Shown here in pieces: positions 20,384 to 30,521 of a DNA stretch of 64,000 nucleotides. The first letter of the stretch is position 1. The number at the start of each line of letters is the position of its first letter. The notes under the pieces are model-generated. The model saw nothing but the letters and a program-made list of their open reading frames with translations. It searched no databases and was not told where the DNA came from. The position numbers and the translations under genes were made by a program. The DNA lies in assembly GCA_963844315.1 (NCBI GenBank), contig CAWJOC010000022.1:558001-622000 (forward strand). The letters are read 5' to 3'. The stretch comes from CAWAVN01 sp963844315 (lineage in GTDB: Bacteria > Planctomycetota > Planctomycetia > Planctomycetales > Planctomycetaceae).

Positions 20384-23300
20384 CTAGTTCTCCGCTTTCA
20401 GGCGGAAGGCATAAGGATAGCGGTCGATTGTCTTCGTGCTCTTGTCGCGGGATTCGATGACCACGCGGAACAAGTTGTTGTCCACGACGTTAAATTCGGG
20501 GCTGGTTAGTTTTACGAATTGCGTATCACCTTGAACGGTGGTGTCGTTCCAGCCTTCTTCGGGGTTGAGTTCCTCGCCGGGCCGAGACACGCGGTATTCC
20601 AGATTTCCAGCCACACGGTCGGTCCGCACGGTCAGCGGAACGGTAAAGGTGTTTTCTGCAAACTTGGGATCGCCGAGTTCCACCTTTTGGAAGCGGTCGG
20701 CCACGACATTCACGTTGGCCGCCGTTTGCATCCCTTCATACGTGATGCGAATCCGAGTCTCACCGGGCCGCTCTGCCGTGAACCGACCCTTGGCCTCTTC
20801 AACCGGGGCGGCCACGTCCGTATCCAAACTGACGTAATCCGCTAGCGCCGGGTCCAGTTCGCGATATCGGCTGTCTCCCTGCGTCCGCACCAAAACCTTT
20901 AAGGGCGGGGTCTGTTCCCCCACGCGGGATGTGATGGAGTCTGGTTCAACCCTCAGATCGACCGGCGACTTGATGACGCCCACGACAGACAATTCGGCCG
21001 CATTGCTCACCTGACCGTCGCCAATGGCGGCCTCAAGCGAAATCTTGCCGGGGTTTCGTCCCACGATGTTCGGGGACGCATGCTCGGCTACGTTCGCCGA
21101 GGCATCAGGCTCCAAGACGGCAAACCGGAGGTGGGGATGGGTGGCGTGATTCTGGTCGGGCTGGATGAGCCTTGTCAAATCCTGCCGAGGACCGCCGCCC
21201 GCCGGATGGCCCCACACGCGGTAGCCCCGTGTTTCGCCAACGCCAATCGGATCGCCGCGAATTTCTAATTCCAACTGCTTGAAACTGGTGGCCAGCGGAT
21301 TGATCGTAAGCGGGATGGTGTTCGACACCATGCCGTTGTATCTGGCCCTGACGGTGACGACGCCGGGTTGGTTGGCGATCAACCGGCAGCCGGGCTCTAG
21401 TTCCGCCAGGCGTTCATCCCCCGCCGCCAGGACCAGCGTGGCATCGTTGGTGACTTCCCGGCCCGTGCTGCCATCGACCACATCCACCCGGAAACTGACT
21501 TCCGAACCCTCCGACGTGGAGGAAGGCCCGCGAAGTTCCAGTCCCGAATCAATCCCTTGTTGGGCCTGAGTTCCCGGATCGTCCCCTTCGACCCGGACGA
21601 TCACCGTGCCCGGCTCGCCGTTGTATTTGCTTTCGGGGTCGTCGATGGTCACGTTGGCGATGGCCTGGCCAGGGGCTGTTCCGCGAATCACCCGGTCGTT
21701 TTCCACGGTAAAGAAGTTATTGGGCGTGGCGGAGACTTTATAAGGCAATTCGATGGACGGGCCGCCTTGAGCCGGGAGAATCGACACCCGGCCTAACCCA
21801 GTTGTCTCGCCCACGGTAACGCGGATCACGTTGGGATCAACGAGAACCCTGGGCCGGCCGGGAAGTTCGTCCGTGACATCCACCAGCAGGGGGGATTCCG
21901 TTTGCAAGTCGCCCAGCTTCGCATGGATTTGGGTTTGCCCGATGGCCTTGGGAAACATCACCGGGCCGGACGGCGTCGAGCGGATTTCCACGATGCCTTC
22001 GGGATTGGTCGTAATCTCGGAGAGATGCGCCACTTCTTCCGTCGTTCCATCCGAATTGAGCCGCACCACGCGCACCGGAGAGCCGCTGGTTCCCAATTCC
22101 AGTTGGAACGTATCTGGGCGAATGCGAAGTGCGACCGGGCGGCCCGCGGGAGCAATCGGTGTGGTACGGGGAATGACCCGAAGCCTGGCGCGGGCTTGCT
22201 GACCTTCGTATTGGGCGATGACTTCGGTTACACCCTCGCTTTCCCCTCGCACCCTAAGGGCGGCGTTTTGCGAGGCGATGACGGGATTGCTCACCGCCAG
22301 TTCCACGCCGTCCAGATTCGATAACGGGTGCAATTGCCCGCCCCGGCGGACGAATAACTGGTAATCCAAGAGATCCCCCACTTCGAGGTTGGAATCTTCC
22401 GGGCGAATCACAAGGCCCGTGATCCGGTCGTCCCGCACGCGGAAACCCACATCCCTTTCAAGATCTTTCCAGCGAATCTTGATGGTTTCCGTCTGGTCGT
22501 TGGTCGGCCATTTGCCTTCGACGACGTGCGGAAAGCTAAGCTCCTCCTCCCGGCCATCCAGATGGACGTGGGTGATTTTTAGATCGGGGTCGTTGCCCAA
22601 GCGTCTGCGTCCCGCCGGTCCCACGGCGTAGATTTCGTACCAAAGCCTTTGCCCCACATTCAGGTCGAAGTGGTAGGGATTCACTTCCAAATGGGTGAAC
22701 TCCAGATTCTGCACGCTGAATGTCGCATTGGCGGGCGTTTCGGCTCCCCTCACTTGGGCGGTAATTGTCACCTGGCCCGGAGCCACTCCTTGCACTGACG
22801 AGCCGGCGACCGTGGCGATCTTCGGATCGGAGCTTCCCAACAGGGCCGAGCTGGTCACGTTATAGCGCCCGCCATCTTTCGAATGGAGATAAACCTGGAC
22901 CGGCAACTGCTCACCCACGGCAATGATTCCGCTGGCCGGTTCGATGACGACAAAGCCGCCCTCGGCACTTGGGGCATCGGTCAGTACGGTGACATCCAGA
23001 TTCGCCGTTTGCGTCCCCACCACGACCGCCACGCGGGTTTGTCCGGGGAGTCCCGCCGAGAGCCTCTTGGTGGATTCATCGTAAGACACGATGTCGGCAT
23101 TGGCCGAAGCGATGATGGCCTGTCGGCTCAAATCGGCATTGCCCCGGAGCACGCGGATATCCTGACCGATTTGCACCGATTCGCCCGGCCGGAGCGTGAT
23201 GGCAGAGGGACTCACGGTCAAAACGTCTGAGGGCGGACCTTCCGATTCGCCCAGGACGCGGATCGTGGCGGGGCTGCTGGTGATGCTTTGGAAGTGGGCA

Positions 23301-26300
23301 GTCACTTGGGCCGAGCCTTCGGCGAGTGCAGTCACTAAGGGACCCTCGGTTTGCACGATGTTGGCAGCGGACGATTTCCAGGTGATCTCCGGATGATCGG
23401 TCACCAAGCCGACCCTTTGGCCTTTGAGCATTCCGATCACGTCCAAGCGGGTGTTCTCATTGATGCTCAACGTGACATCGGGCGGTCCCGCTTCCAGGGC
23501 ATCCAATTCCAACTTGTCCGTGACTTGAAACGTGACGGTATTCTCGGCGGGCATGCCATTGAATTCCGCTTTGATCGTGGCTTCGCCGGGCCGAATCCCG
23601 ACGATGGCGTTATCGCGAATCGCAACGGCGGCGGCGCTGGGGTCGCCTTCCACGCTGATTCGGGAATCCAAGGTGACATCCTGCGGTTGGCCGTTGATAT
23701 CGGCCTCGACTTTCAAATCGACATACATCACACCCACCGGCAGAACAATTGGCGCGGGAGCCAGGGTAACGATGCGGACACCCTCCGGCGTGGGCAAAGG
23801 CGTTGACATGGGCGGGGCTGAGGTGACTTGGATCTCCGCCGTGACCGGATTGGTGGAAGTGGGATGCGTCGCCGTGACCGTTGCCTTCCCTTCGCGCAAG
23901 GCACGGAAGCCGCCGGTGGCCGGGTGGACTTCCACGATGGATTCATCGCTGCTGGCAAAAGTCGCCCCGGCCAGGTCGAGCGCAACATCCTGATCGCCCG
24001 GCGTTTTCGCGGAGAGCGCCAACTGCCCGGTTTCATTGACCGCCAATGATGCAGGATTCGCCGCCAGCGACAACTTTAACGGCGGAGAATGCACCGAGCG
24101 GATTTCGACCTCATTCGAGGTTTGGCCCTGATATTTGACGGAAACCATCAGCGGCCCGGCATCGGGTTGATCGGCCACGACTTCGCCGTTGCGAAGCGTC
24201 AATCCATCGGCCTGTGCGGCAATCCACTCCACACGACCCGCGGGGATTTCCTGCCGTTCGCCGTTTCCGTAAGTGGCGTAAACTTTGAGCGGTTGCGTTT
24301 GTCCGACCGCGACTTCGATGGACTCCGCCGGTTCCAATGCCAAGGTCAACGGACCCGGAATGACTTTGATTTTCGCGGTGGCTTCGTGCTGTCCCAAACG
24401 AATGGTCAGCGTTTTGGGATCATCTCCGGTGGCCAAGAGGCCCCGCACGTCGAGGGCTTCCTTGTTCAAATCGACATACTCCGCCGCCGGGAAGCGGATC
24501 CATTCCAGCGTCGGCAATTGCGGATCGAGTTCCACTTCGGTGTCCTCGTCGATTTTTGCAAGCAGCCTGAGCGCGGCCACATCATCCACGCGCACGGAGA
24601 CTTCGCTCGGATCGAGCTTCAACCCCTTGAACGGGACCGCAGCGACTTCGACCTTGACCGTCGCCGATTGGTCGCCGCGCTTCACCGTCACATCGGCCTT
24701 GCCGGGCGTTTTGCCGATCAGCCGATTGTGCGGGGTAATCTCCACCACGCTGAGATCCGTGCTGGAAAACTTGGCTTCATCATTCCCACCGCCCTTGGGC
24801 ACATCAATGTCGGCAATTTCGCCCACGGCGAGCTTCAAGTTTTGCGGACTGACCTGGAAGGCGACGGTCTCATCGGCGGTGGTTCCCGGTCCCACTTCGA
24901 ACGGAATTTCCTTCGTCATGCCCAGGAACGAGGCGCTTAATGTTCCCTGGCCCGGCTGATTGGGATACAGATAGGGGTGTTGCTTTTGAACGTCCGCGAG
25001 TTCCTTGGGAACGACCTCCAACTTCAATAGAGCCGAACCCAGCACCGAGAGTTTCTCGCCGTTTTGGGATTCCACTTCCACGATGATCCCCGGATCGTCT
25101 CCCACCGCCACCTTGCCAGGCTTTAAGGCCAGATTCAGGGATTTGTACTTGATGTCCGCGACTTCGACCGCCGCCTCCGCGACCACGTATTCGCTTTGGG
25201 GAGTGGCTCGGTAGCGGGCTTTGAGTTGGGTTTTCCCCTGCTTCATCCCTTGAATGGCCCCTTTGTAGGCGAACACTTGCCCGGTTTGCCCTTCATCCTC
25301 CCAGTTCCACTCGGCTTTTTCCGTCAGGTCCACCTTTTGGCCGCCTTCGAATTCCCCCATCATTTTGAGTTGGGCCGTTGTGCCAATGCCCAATTTCACG
25401 CTGGCCGGTTCGATCGCGACTTTCGTGGGATTACGCGGCGGTTCGACAACGAGGCTGGCCTTCTGAGTGAATTTCTGAGAGCCATCGTTGAAATAGAATT
25501 CCAGGTCGGTTTTGCCGATGGAGCGGGCCGCGATCAGAATTTTCGTGGCGTGAAGCTGATACTTCGCTACCTTCAAGTTTCCCACCGTGACCGTGGTTTG
25601 GTCGGTCACATCTTTTTCGTTGCCCTCGGCATTGGTGAAGGTAACGACATACTCGATCTGCCCGTCCTGCGTGATCGTCGCATCCGCGGGAGTGACGGCG
25701 AGCGCGGCCTCGGCGGGAGTGACCGGTTCACCTTGATCCCGATTGAAATACCACCACCCGCCGCCGCCCAAGGCCGCGAGCAGAAGGAGCAAGACGAGCA
25801 ATAAAGGCAGCTTGCTCTTGCGGACACCGGCGCTTTCGACGGGCCGAAAGCCGGGCGTTTTCTGGCAGCGGGGACACTTGGCATTGCCGTCGGATCTTTG
25901 CAAAAATAAAAACGAGCAAGTCGGGTTCGTGCAAACCAAGGGATTTGCGGGCTGTTCATCTTTTCGGCGGTATCCCGGCGCCCAGACCAAATGCCATTTC
26001 TTGTTCTCATCGCGGTACTTGAACAAACAGCACCGCCGGTCGCTGGCGCGTTTCTCGGTCGAAAGCGATTGCAGCTCTTGAAGGGCCTTGGCGTGCAAGG
26101 TCTTTTCGGAAGTGCTTTTCGGCTCGGCGGATTGCAGCTTTTTGATGAGGGCCTGAAAATCCGCCTTGAGCGGCCCGATCAAATCCTTGTCGCCGGCTCT
26201 GGTGACGTTCGGCTCATCAATCCTGGCCCCGGATTCATTTCGCAAGTAGAACAAGACCTCTTCGCCCTTGCGTTCCGGCTCGGCGACGGCAGCCCCCAAC

Positions 26301-26425
26301 CATTTGCGAAGGATTTGAGAGTTGGCGTTCGCTTTGTCGATCAAGGGCCAACCCGCTTCAATCACCGTGTTCTGAAAATCCTTGGCCTGGGTGGAGAGGT
26401 CGATCCGCAAAAACGGTTGGGCCAT
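20384..26425 (-). CDS. Giant single-pass membrane protein: cytosolic zinc ribbon and ~1780-residue Ig-like exterior
   Basis: 2013 aa, uninterrupted. Residues 1-~205 are soluble and charged, with a zinc ribbon C165, C170, C184, C187. A basic RKSK then precedes one membrane helix (about 206-226, LPLLLVLLLLLAALG), so by the positive-inside rule the remaining ~1780 residues face the periplasm or exterior. They consist of roughly 15-20 Ig-like (BIG2-type) repeats, recognisable by LxVxPxxxxLxVGxxxxL starts and 'G-x-A-x-V-T-A' ends, e.g. LKLDPSEVSVRVDDVAAL, ALEPAESIEVAVGQTQ, GKATVTATHP and PGQVTITAQV. GGGAG about 6 bases before ATG defines the start. As the first gene of the operon it could be the membrane receptor or surface arm of the SrfB/SrfC machinery; inferred. 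Confidence 0.82.
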   Translation of the reverse strand: MAQPFLRIDLSTQAKDFQNTVIEAGWPLIDKANANSQILRKWLGAAVAEPERKGEEVLFYLRNESGARIDEPNVTRAGDKDLIGPLKADFQALIKKLQSAEPKSTSEKTLHAKALQELQSLSTEKRASDRRCCLFKYRDENKKWHLVWAPGYRRKDEQPANPLVCTNPTCSFLFLQRSDGNAKCPRCQKTPGFRPVESAGVRKSKLPLLLVLLLLLAALGGGGWWYFNRDQGEPVTPAEAALAVTPADATITQDGQIEYVVTFTNAEGNEKDVTDQTTVTVGNLKVAKYQLHATKILIAARSIGKTDLEFYFNDGSQKFTQKASLVVEPPRNPTKVAIEPASVKLGIGTTAQLKMMGEFEGGQKVDLTEKAEWNWEDEGQTGQVFAYKGAIQGMKQGKTQLKARYRATPQSEYVVAEAAVEVADIKYKSLNLALKPGKVAVGDDPGIIVEVESQNGEKLSVLGSALLKLEVVPKELADVQKQHPYLYPNQPGQGTLSASFLGMTKEIPFEVGPGTTADETVAFQVSPQNLKLAVGEIADIDVPKGGGNDEAKFSSTDLSVVEITPHNRLIGKTPGKADVTVKRGDQSATVKVEVAAVPFKGLKLDPSEVSVRVDDVAALRLLAKIDEDTEVELDPQLPTLEWIRFPAAEYVDLNKEALDVRGLLATGDDPKTLTIRLGQHEATAKIKVIPGPLTLALEPAESIEVAVGQTQPLKVYATYGNGERQEIPAGRVEWIAAQADGLTLRNGEVVADQPDAGPLMVSVKYQGQTSNEVEIRSVHSPPLKLSLAANPASLAVNETGQLALSAKTPGDQDVALDLAGATFASSDESIVEVHPATGGFRALREGKATVTATHPTSTNPVTAEIQVTSAPPMSTPLPTPEGVRIVTLAPAPIVLPVGVMYVDLKVEADINGQPQDVTLDSRISVEGDPSAAAVAIRDNAIVGIRPGEATIKAEFNGMPAENTVTFQVTDKLELDALEAGPPDVTLSINENTRLDVIGMLKGQRVGLVTDHPEITWKSSAANIVQTEGPLVTALAEGSAQVTAHFQSITSSPATIRVLGESEGPPSDVLTVSPSAITLRPGESVQIGQDIRVLRGNADLSRQAIIASANADIVSYDESTKRLSAGLPGQTRVAVVVGTQTANLDVTVLTDAPSAEGGFVVIEPASGIIAVGEQLPVQVYLHSKDGGRYNVTSSALLGSSDPKIATVAGSSVQGVAPGQVTITAQVRGAETPANATFSVQNLEFTHLEVNPYHFDLNVGQRLWYEIYAVGPAGRRRLGNDPDLKITHVHLDGREEELSFPHVVEGKWPTNDQTETIKIRWKDLERDVGFRVRDDRITGLVIRPEDSNLEVGDLLDYQLFVRRGGQLHPLSNLDGVELAVSNPVIASQNAALRVRGESEGVTEVIAQYEGQQARARLRVIPRTTPIAPAGRPVALRIRPDTFQLELGTSGSPVRVVRLNSDGTTEEVAHLSEITTNPEGIVEIRSTPSGPVMFPKAIGQTQIHAKLGDLQTESPLLVDVTDELPGRPRVLVDPNVIRVTVGETTGLGRVSILPAQGGPSIELPYKVSATPNNFFTVENDRVIRGTAPGQAIANVTIDDPESKYNGEPGTVIVRVEGDDPGTQAQQGIDSGLELRGPSSTSEGSEVSFRVDVVDGSTGREVTNDATLVLAAGDERLAELEPGCRLIANQPGVVTVRARYNGMVSNTIPLTINPLATSFKQLELEIRGDPIGVGETRGYRVWGHPAGGGPRQDLTRLIQPDQNHATHPHLRFAVLEPDASANVAEHASPNIVGRNPGKISLEAAIGDGQVSNAAELSVVGVIKSPVDLRVEPDSITSRVGEQTPPLKVLVRTQGDSRYRELDPALADYVSLDTDVAAPVEEAKGRFTAERPGETRIRITYEGMQTAANVNVVADRFQKVELGDPKFAENTFTVPLTVRTDRVAGNLEYRVSRPGEELNPEEGWNDTTVQGDTQFVKLTSPEFNVVDNNLFRVVIESRDKSTKTIDRYPYAFRLKAEN

Positions 26426-26443
26426 GTATTACTCCCGATCGCG

Positions 26444-26474
26444 CCAAACGGGCGAAATTTGCCGCCCGTTTTGG
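26444..26474 (-). promoter_or_regulatory. Leader hairpin upstream of the giant-protein gene
   Basis: An ~11-bp GC-rich stem around GCAAATTT lies directly before the Shine-Dalgarno of the operon's first gene. In the transcript it would form a hairpin ending about 10 bases from the GGGAG. Could influence translation or be the remnant of a terminator. Direct sequence observation; function inferred. Confidence 0.45.
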
Positions 26475-26681
26475 GGCAATGCGTTTCCCCCGAAGGATTT
26501 GTGGGGGCCAGAAGGTCACGTAGAGACAGGAACTCTTTATTAGCTCAGCGTATCACAACCTCCCGCCAAAACAAGTATTTCCCCGATGGAACTTGCGAAT
26601 CCAGTGGGCGGTTTGGCGCTGGAACGCCATCAAGAATTCGCCATTCGGTCATTTCACCCGACACCTCGCAGAACGGATAGG

Positions 26682-26730
26682 AGCCGGGCCTGAAGTCAGC
26701 GGTCCTTTTCCGCTGACTTCGGGCCCGGCT
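26682..26730. repeat. Strong intergenic palindrome in the 413-bp divergent gap
   Basis: Arms of about 21 bases around TCCTTT, GC-rich (AGCCGGGCC...), with a T run following on the plus strand. It stands between the divergent giant-protein and sigma-factor genes, where no gene ends, so it is not an ordinary terminator for either. The rest of the gap shows no gene. Confidence 0.65.
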
Positions 26731-26838
26731 TTCAAATTTTATTGACGCTGAATCAAGACTTCTTGATGCGAATTGTTCCTTTCGTTTACACTTCTTGTGA
26801 AGGTTCGATCCGTGCTTTTTCGTCAGAGAGTCAAACCC

Positions 26839-27453
26839 ATGCCCTCCGAAGGTTCCGTGTCGCGGTGGATGGACCTGGTGAAGGAGGGCGACGAGGACGC
26901 CGCCCAAAAGCTTTGGGAACGCTATTTCGAGCAGCTTGTGGGACTGGCCCGCAGCCAACTTCGCGGCCTGCCCAAAGGCCCGGCGGACGAAGAAGACGTG
27001 GTCGTCAGCACGTTTGACAGCTTCTACCGTGGGGCCAAGGCAGGCCGTTACCCGGAACTCAAAGACCGCAACAACCTCTGGCGACTGTTGATCGCCATGA
27101 CCGCCAACAAAGCCAAAGACCTGGCCCGGCACGAGCGCCGCCAAAAACGCGGCGGCGGCAAAGTCTTGAACGAAGCGGCCCTCATCGGCCAAGCGGAAAG
27201 CCGGCCCTCGCCGCTCTTGGATGTTATCAGCCGAGACCCCACGCCCGAATTCGCCGCCGAACTGGCCGAGGACGTGGAACGCCGGTTGGAAGCGTTGGAC
27301 GATAAACTGCTTCGACAAATTGCCTTGTGGAAAATGGAAGGCCATCAGAACGAAGAGATCGCCGAAAAGCTCGGCTGCGTCACCCGCACCGTGGAACGCA
27401 AACTCCAACTCATCCGCCGCTTATGGACGGAAGAGGCGGACAGTTCGGTTTAG
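26839..27453 (+). CDS. Planctomycete-type ECF RNA polymerase sigma factor
   Basis: 204 aa from ATG 26839 (MPSEGSVSRWMD); an alternative GTG at 26812 has a better-placed GAAGG but gives an atypical N-terminus. Region 2 is seen in AQKLWERYFEQLVGLARSQL and DEEDVVVSTFDSFYR. Region 4 helix-turn-helix is LWKMEGHQNEEIAEKLGC followed by VTRTVERKLQLIRRLW. The KxRR-type basic linker (HERRQKRGGG) and the 'EDVV-STFDSFYRG' block are the form common in planctomycetes. No anti-sigma gene is adjacent. It is divergent from the Srf-like operon, 413 bases away; regulation of that operon is possible but unproven. Confidence 0.9.
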   Translation: MPSEGSVSRWMDLVKEGDEDAAQKLWERYFEQLVGLARSQLRGLPKGPADEEDVVVSTFDSFYRGAKAGRYPELKDRNNLWRLLIAMTANKAKDLARHERRQKRGGGKVLNEAALIGQAESRPSPLLDVISRDPTPEFAAELAEDVERRLEALDDKLLRQIALWKMEGHQNEEIAEKLGCVTRTVERKLQLIRRLWTEEADSSV

Positions 27454-27480
27454 AGTTTGTTACATCTGTTTGCAAGGTTT

Positions 27481-27603
27481 TGTCCCCTCTCCCCTTGGGG
27501 GAGAGGGCTAGGGTGAGGGGTGTGATTCAAGATCGACGACTTCTCTAGCTTGTCCCCCTCATCCGGCCTTCGGCCACCTTCTCCCCCCAGGGGAGAAGGG
27601 ACA
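27481..27603. repeat. Large compound palindrome (CCCTCTCCCC family)
   Basis: Left arm 27481-27520 and right arm 27552-27603 are inverted copies with small differences; each contains its own short hairpin (CCCCTTGGGG, CCGGCCTTCGGCC). Lies between the sigma factor stop and the stop of the convergent PSD1 gene, so bidirectional termination is likely. Similar 'CCCCTCACCC...GGGGAGAGGG' repeats are dispersed in many bacterial genomes. Confidence 0.8.
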
Positions 27604-27654
27604 TATTAAAGCTCTTTGGTTGCGGCGAAGCCGGGTTAGGTGCTTAAATCCCGA

Positions 27655-30521
27655 TCAGTCGATGTAAAGAAACGCGGCGGAATTGAGAATCGTGTGGCAA
27701 TAGGTCTCTAACGCCATCCGCCTATTTCCATCCCAAATGGCGGTGAGTTCCTTCAGGGTTTCAATTCCCAAGCGGCGTTCCTCGCCACTGGGAGACCGGC
27801 TGAGGGCCAGGTGATAAATGGTCTCAATCCGCGTGCCGGGATCTTCCTTATCCATCGGGGTCATCGTTTCCACGCGCTCCGCAAAGGAGGCGGCCAAATC
27901 CCGGACGTGCTGGTTGTTGAGCAGCATCAGCGATTGCGGGGAAACAATCGAGACGCTTCTCGCAATGCAGTTCGGCCCCATTTCGGGATAGTCGAACGTG
28001 TCCATCATCGTGGGGATTTCGGTGCGGCGGTATTGGAGATAAATGCTCCGCCGATAGTGGCCGGTGGCGGTCGGGTTCTCAGTCACCATGCCGTCTCGGT
28101 CCACTGTGACCAAATCCGGCGGCCCAAACGGCGTCTCATCGAGCCTGCCGGAAACGAACAGTAGCGAATCGCGGATCGCTTCCGCGTTCATGCGCTGAAG
28201 CGGCATCCAGGACCAAAGCCGGTTTTGCGGATCGAGTCTGAGATGCTCTTCCGTCACTAGCGACGATTGACGGTATGTGCGGGAGTTCATCATCAGGCGG
28301 TGCATATCCTTGATGCTCCAACCCCGCTCGATGAATTCCACCGCCAGCCAATCCAAAAGTTCGGGATGCGAAGGCCGTTCACCTTTCGATGCCAAAGTTC
28401 TCCAGCGTTTTTACGAGTCCCGTCCCAAAGTGGTGATACCAGATGCGGTTCACCATCACGCGGGCGGTCAAGGGATGTTCGGGCGCTGTCTAGCCATTGG
28501 GCAAAAGCCAACCGGCGTCCGGTTTTGGGCGTTCCATTCGGAAACGGCGGGACGGCTGCAAAGGGCGTCTTGCCGTCAGTTAAGGCCGAAGGCACGCCGG
28601 GACCGACAAGCGTTCCCGGCTTATCGTATTCGCCCCGCCTTAAAATGTACGTCGGCGAAGGCTCACCCCGGTCCCACAAGGCGCGAATCTCCAAGGGCGG
28701 TTCCAACTGCCTCCGAACGGTCAGGATTTGCGATTCCAAATCGTCCAAAGCGGCTTGGGCGGATTGCACGGAAGGCGGTTGATCCGCTTTCAAAATGAGT
28801 TCCGCCTTTTGAAGTTTCTCGACCAAAAGCCGCTGGGTCAGCGTGCGGTTGTTGTCCGCGATTTTGAGTGCCCGGATTGTTGCTTGATTGTCCGATTCGG
28901 ATTGATCCGGGTAATGCTGCCTTAGCATTTCCAATTGGAGCAGAGCCACCGCTTGTTTCTGGCGGGATTCCAGCTTTTTCAGTTGGGCAGCGAGCGGCGG
29001 ATTTTTCTCGGCCACGCGCTTTTGCTGCCGGGGCGTGGCGATTTCCAGTGTGCGATTTTTGAAGGTCAACCAATCGTGCTCGTCGAGACGCCCCTGGAAA
29101 ATCGCCTTAAACCGGTAGTAATCGCGGTGCGGGATGGGGTCGTATTTGTGCGAATGGCAGCGGGCGCATTCCAAAGTCAGCCCCATCACGCCGGACCCCA
29201 AGACGTTGATCGCATCGCCAATGACCCCCAAACGTTCGGGGACATAGTTCATGGTGCGCGAACCGGTCTGGTCGATGCCCATCCGCAGAAAGCCCGTGGC
29301 GATCAGATTTTCGACCATCTCTTCGGTGATCGCCGGGGCGTTTTCGTAGTCCACCAACTCATCGCCCGCGATCTGTTCCAACAGAAACCGGTCGTAGGTC
29401 TTGTCCTCGTTGTAAGCCTGGATGACGTAATCGCGATACTTCCAGGCGACTTCCCGCACCGGGTCGGCGGAGATGCCTCCTTCGGAGTCCGCATAACCGG
29501 CCACATCCAGCCAATACCGGCCCCACCGTTCGCCATAGCGCGGCGAAGCAAGCAGGTGTTCAATCATGGCCTCGTACCACTTGGGATCATTGCTCTCGCG
29601 GTATTTCTTCCACTCCGCAATCGTCGGCGGAATGCCGATGAGATCGAGATGAGCACGGCGGATCAAGGTATCGCGGTCGGCTTCCGGGGAAAAATCGAGT
29701 CCCTGGGCCTTGAGTTTTTCCTCGATGAATTCATCCAGCGTCTTTTGCTCGGACGAAACCCGGGGCGGCTGAAAGGCCCAATGTTTGCGGTCCTCATCGG
29801 TCACGAGCGGATCGGGTTCCGTGGTGGCGACATCGGGCGATACATCTCCTATCGGCGCACCAGCGGCGATCCATTTACGGAGCAGTTCCACTTCCGATTT
29901 GGGCGGACGCTTCACGAAAAACTTTAGAAGGAGTTCCCTGGGCGGACAGGCTTCGCTTTCCACGCGCTTAATCATCAAACTTTGATCGGGGTCGCCTGCA
30001 ATAAAAGCCGGGCCGCTTTTGCCGCCTTTTTGCATGGACTCCACCGTGCGAAGGTCGAGTTTTCCGTTTTGCCGCTGCGCCCCGTGACAGGTGGCGCACC
30101 TTAAGAGCACGATGGGCAACACATCATGCTCCGTCAGCGCTTGTTCGCTTTGCTGATGAGGCTTTGCGGATTTCGCTCCGCCTTCGAGCCATTTGCGGAT
30201 AAGCTCTCGTTCCGTCTCACTGAGCGCGGCCTGGCCTTCGGGCGGCATGGAACCGCCGTCGATCATGATCCAGAGCATGCTCTCATCCAGGGATTCCGCC
30301 AGTGCGGACTCGCCCGACTCGCCGCCCTTTCGCAGTCCCGCCATCGTGGACAGGTTCAATCCGCCCTTCTCGGCCTTTTCGCTGTGACATTTGCCGCATT
30401 TGTTTTGAAAGATCGGTTGAATATCGGATTCGAAAACCGGAGGCTTGTCTTCCGTCGCAGCGGTCGCCGCCAGCAGCGCGCTGTAAGCGATCAGAAAAAG
30501 GGCGATGCGATGGAAGGTCAT
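27655..30521 (-). CDS. PSD1/PSCyt1-PSCyt2 protein (cytochrome C, DUF1549, DUF1553), two apparent frameshifts
   Basis: About 954 aa after repair. A signal peptide (MTFHRIALFLIAYSALLAATAA) is followed by two planctomycete cytochrome modules with CGKCH and CATCH, then DUF1549 (SPEADRDTLIRRAHLDLIG to the CARCHSHKYDPI motif), a coiled segment, and DUF1553 (LTARVMVNRIWYHHFG, PSHPELLDWLAVEFI, RRSIYLQYRR). The breaks near 28482 and 28384 are each one extra base, only ~98 bases apart. This family is abundant in planctomycetes and associated with polysaccharide degradation; its reaction is unknown. Heme attachment by CxxCH is assumed, not shown. Confidence 0.9.

Noticed and set aside
27481..27603. CRISPR or phage attachment site at the compound palindrome
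   Set aside because: Only one inverted copy, no direct repeats with spacers, no cas, integrase or tRNA nearby.
27655..30521. Pseudogene status of split genes (PSD1, hom, bioA and others)
   Set aside because: Only single-base indels, no second-site decay, catalytic motifs intact on both sides.
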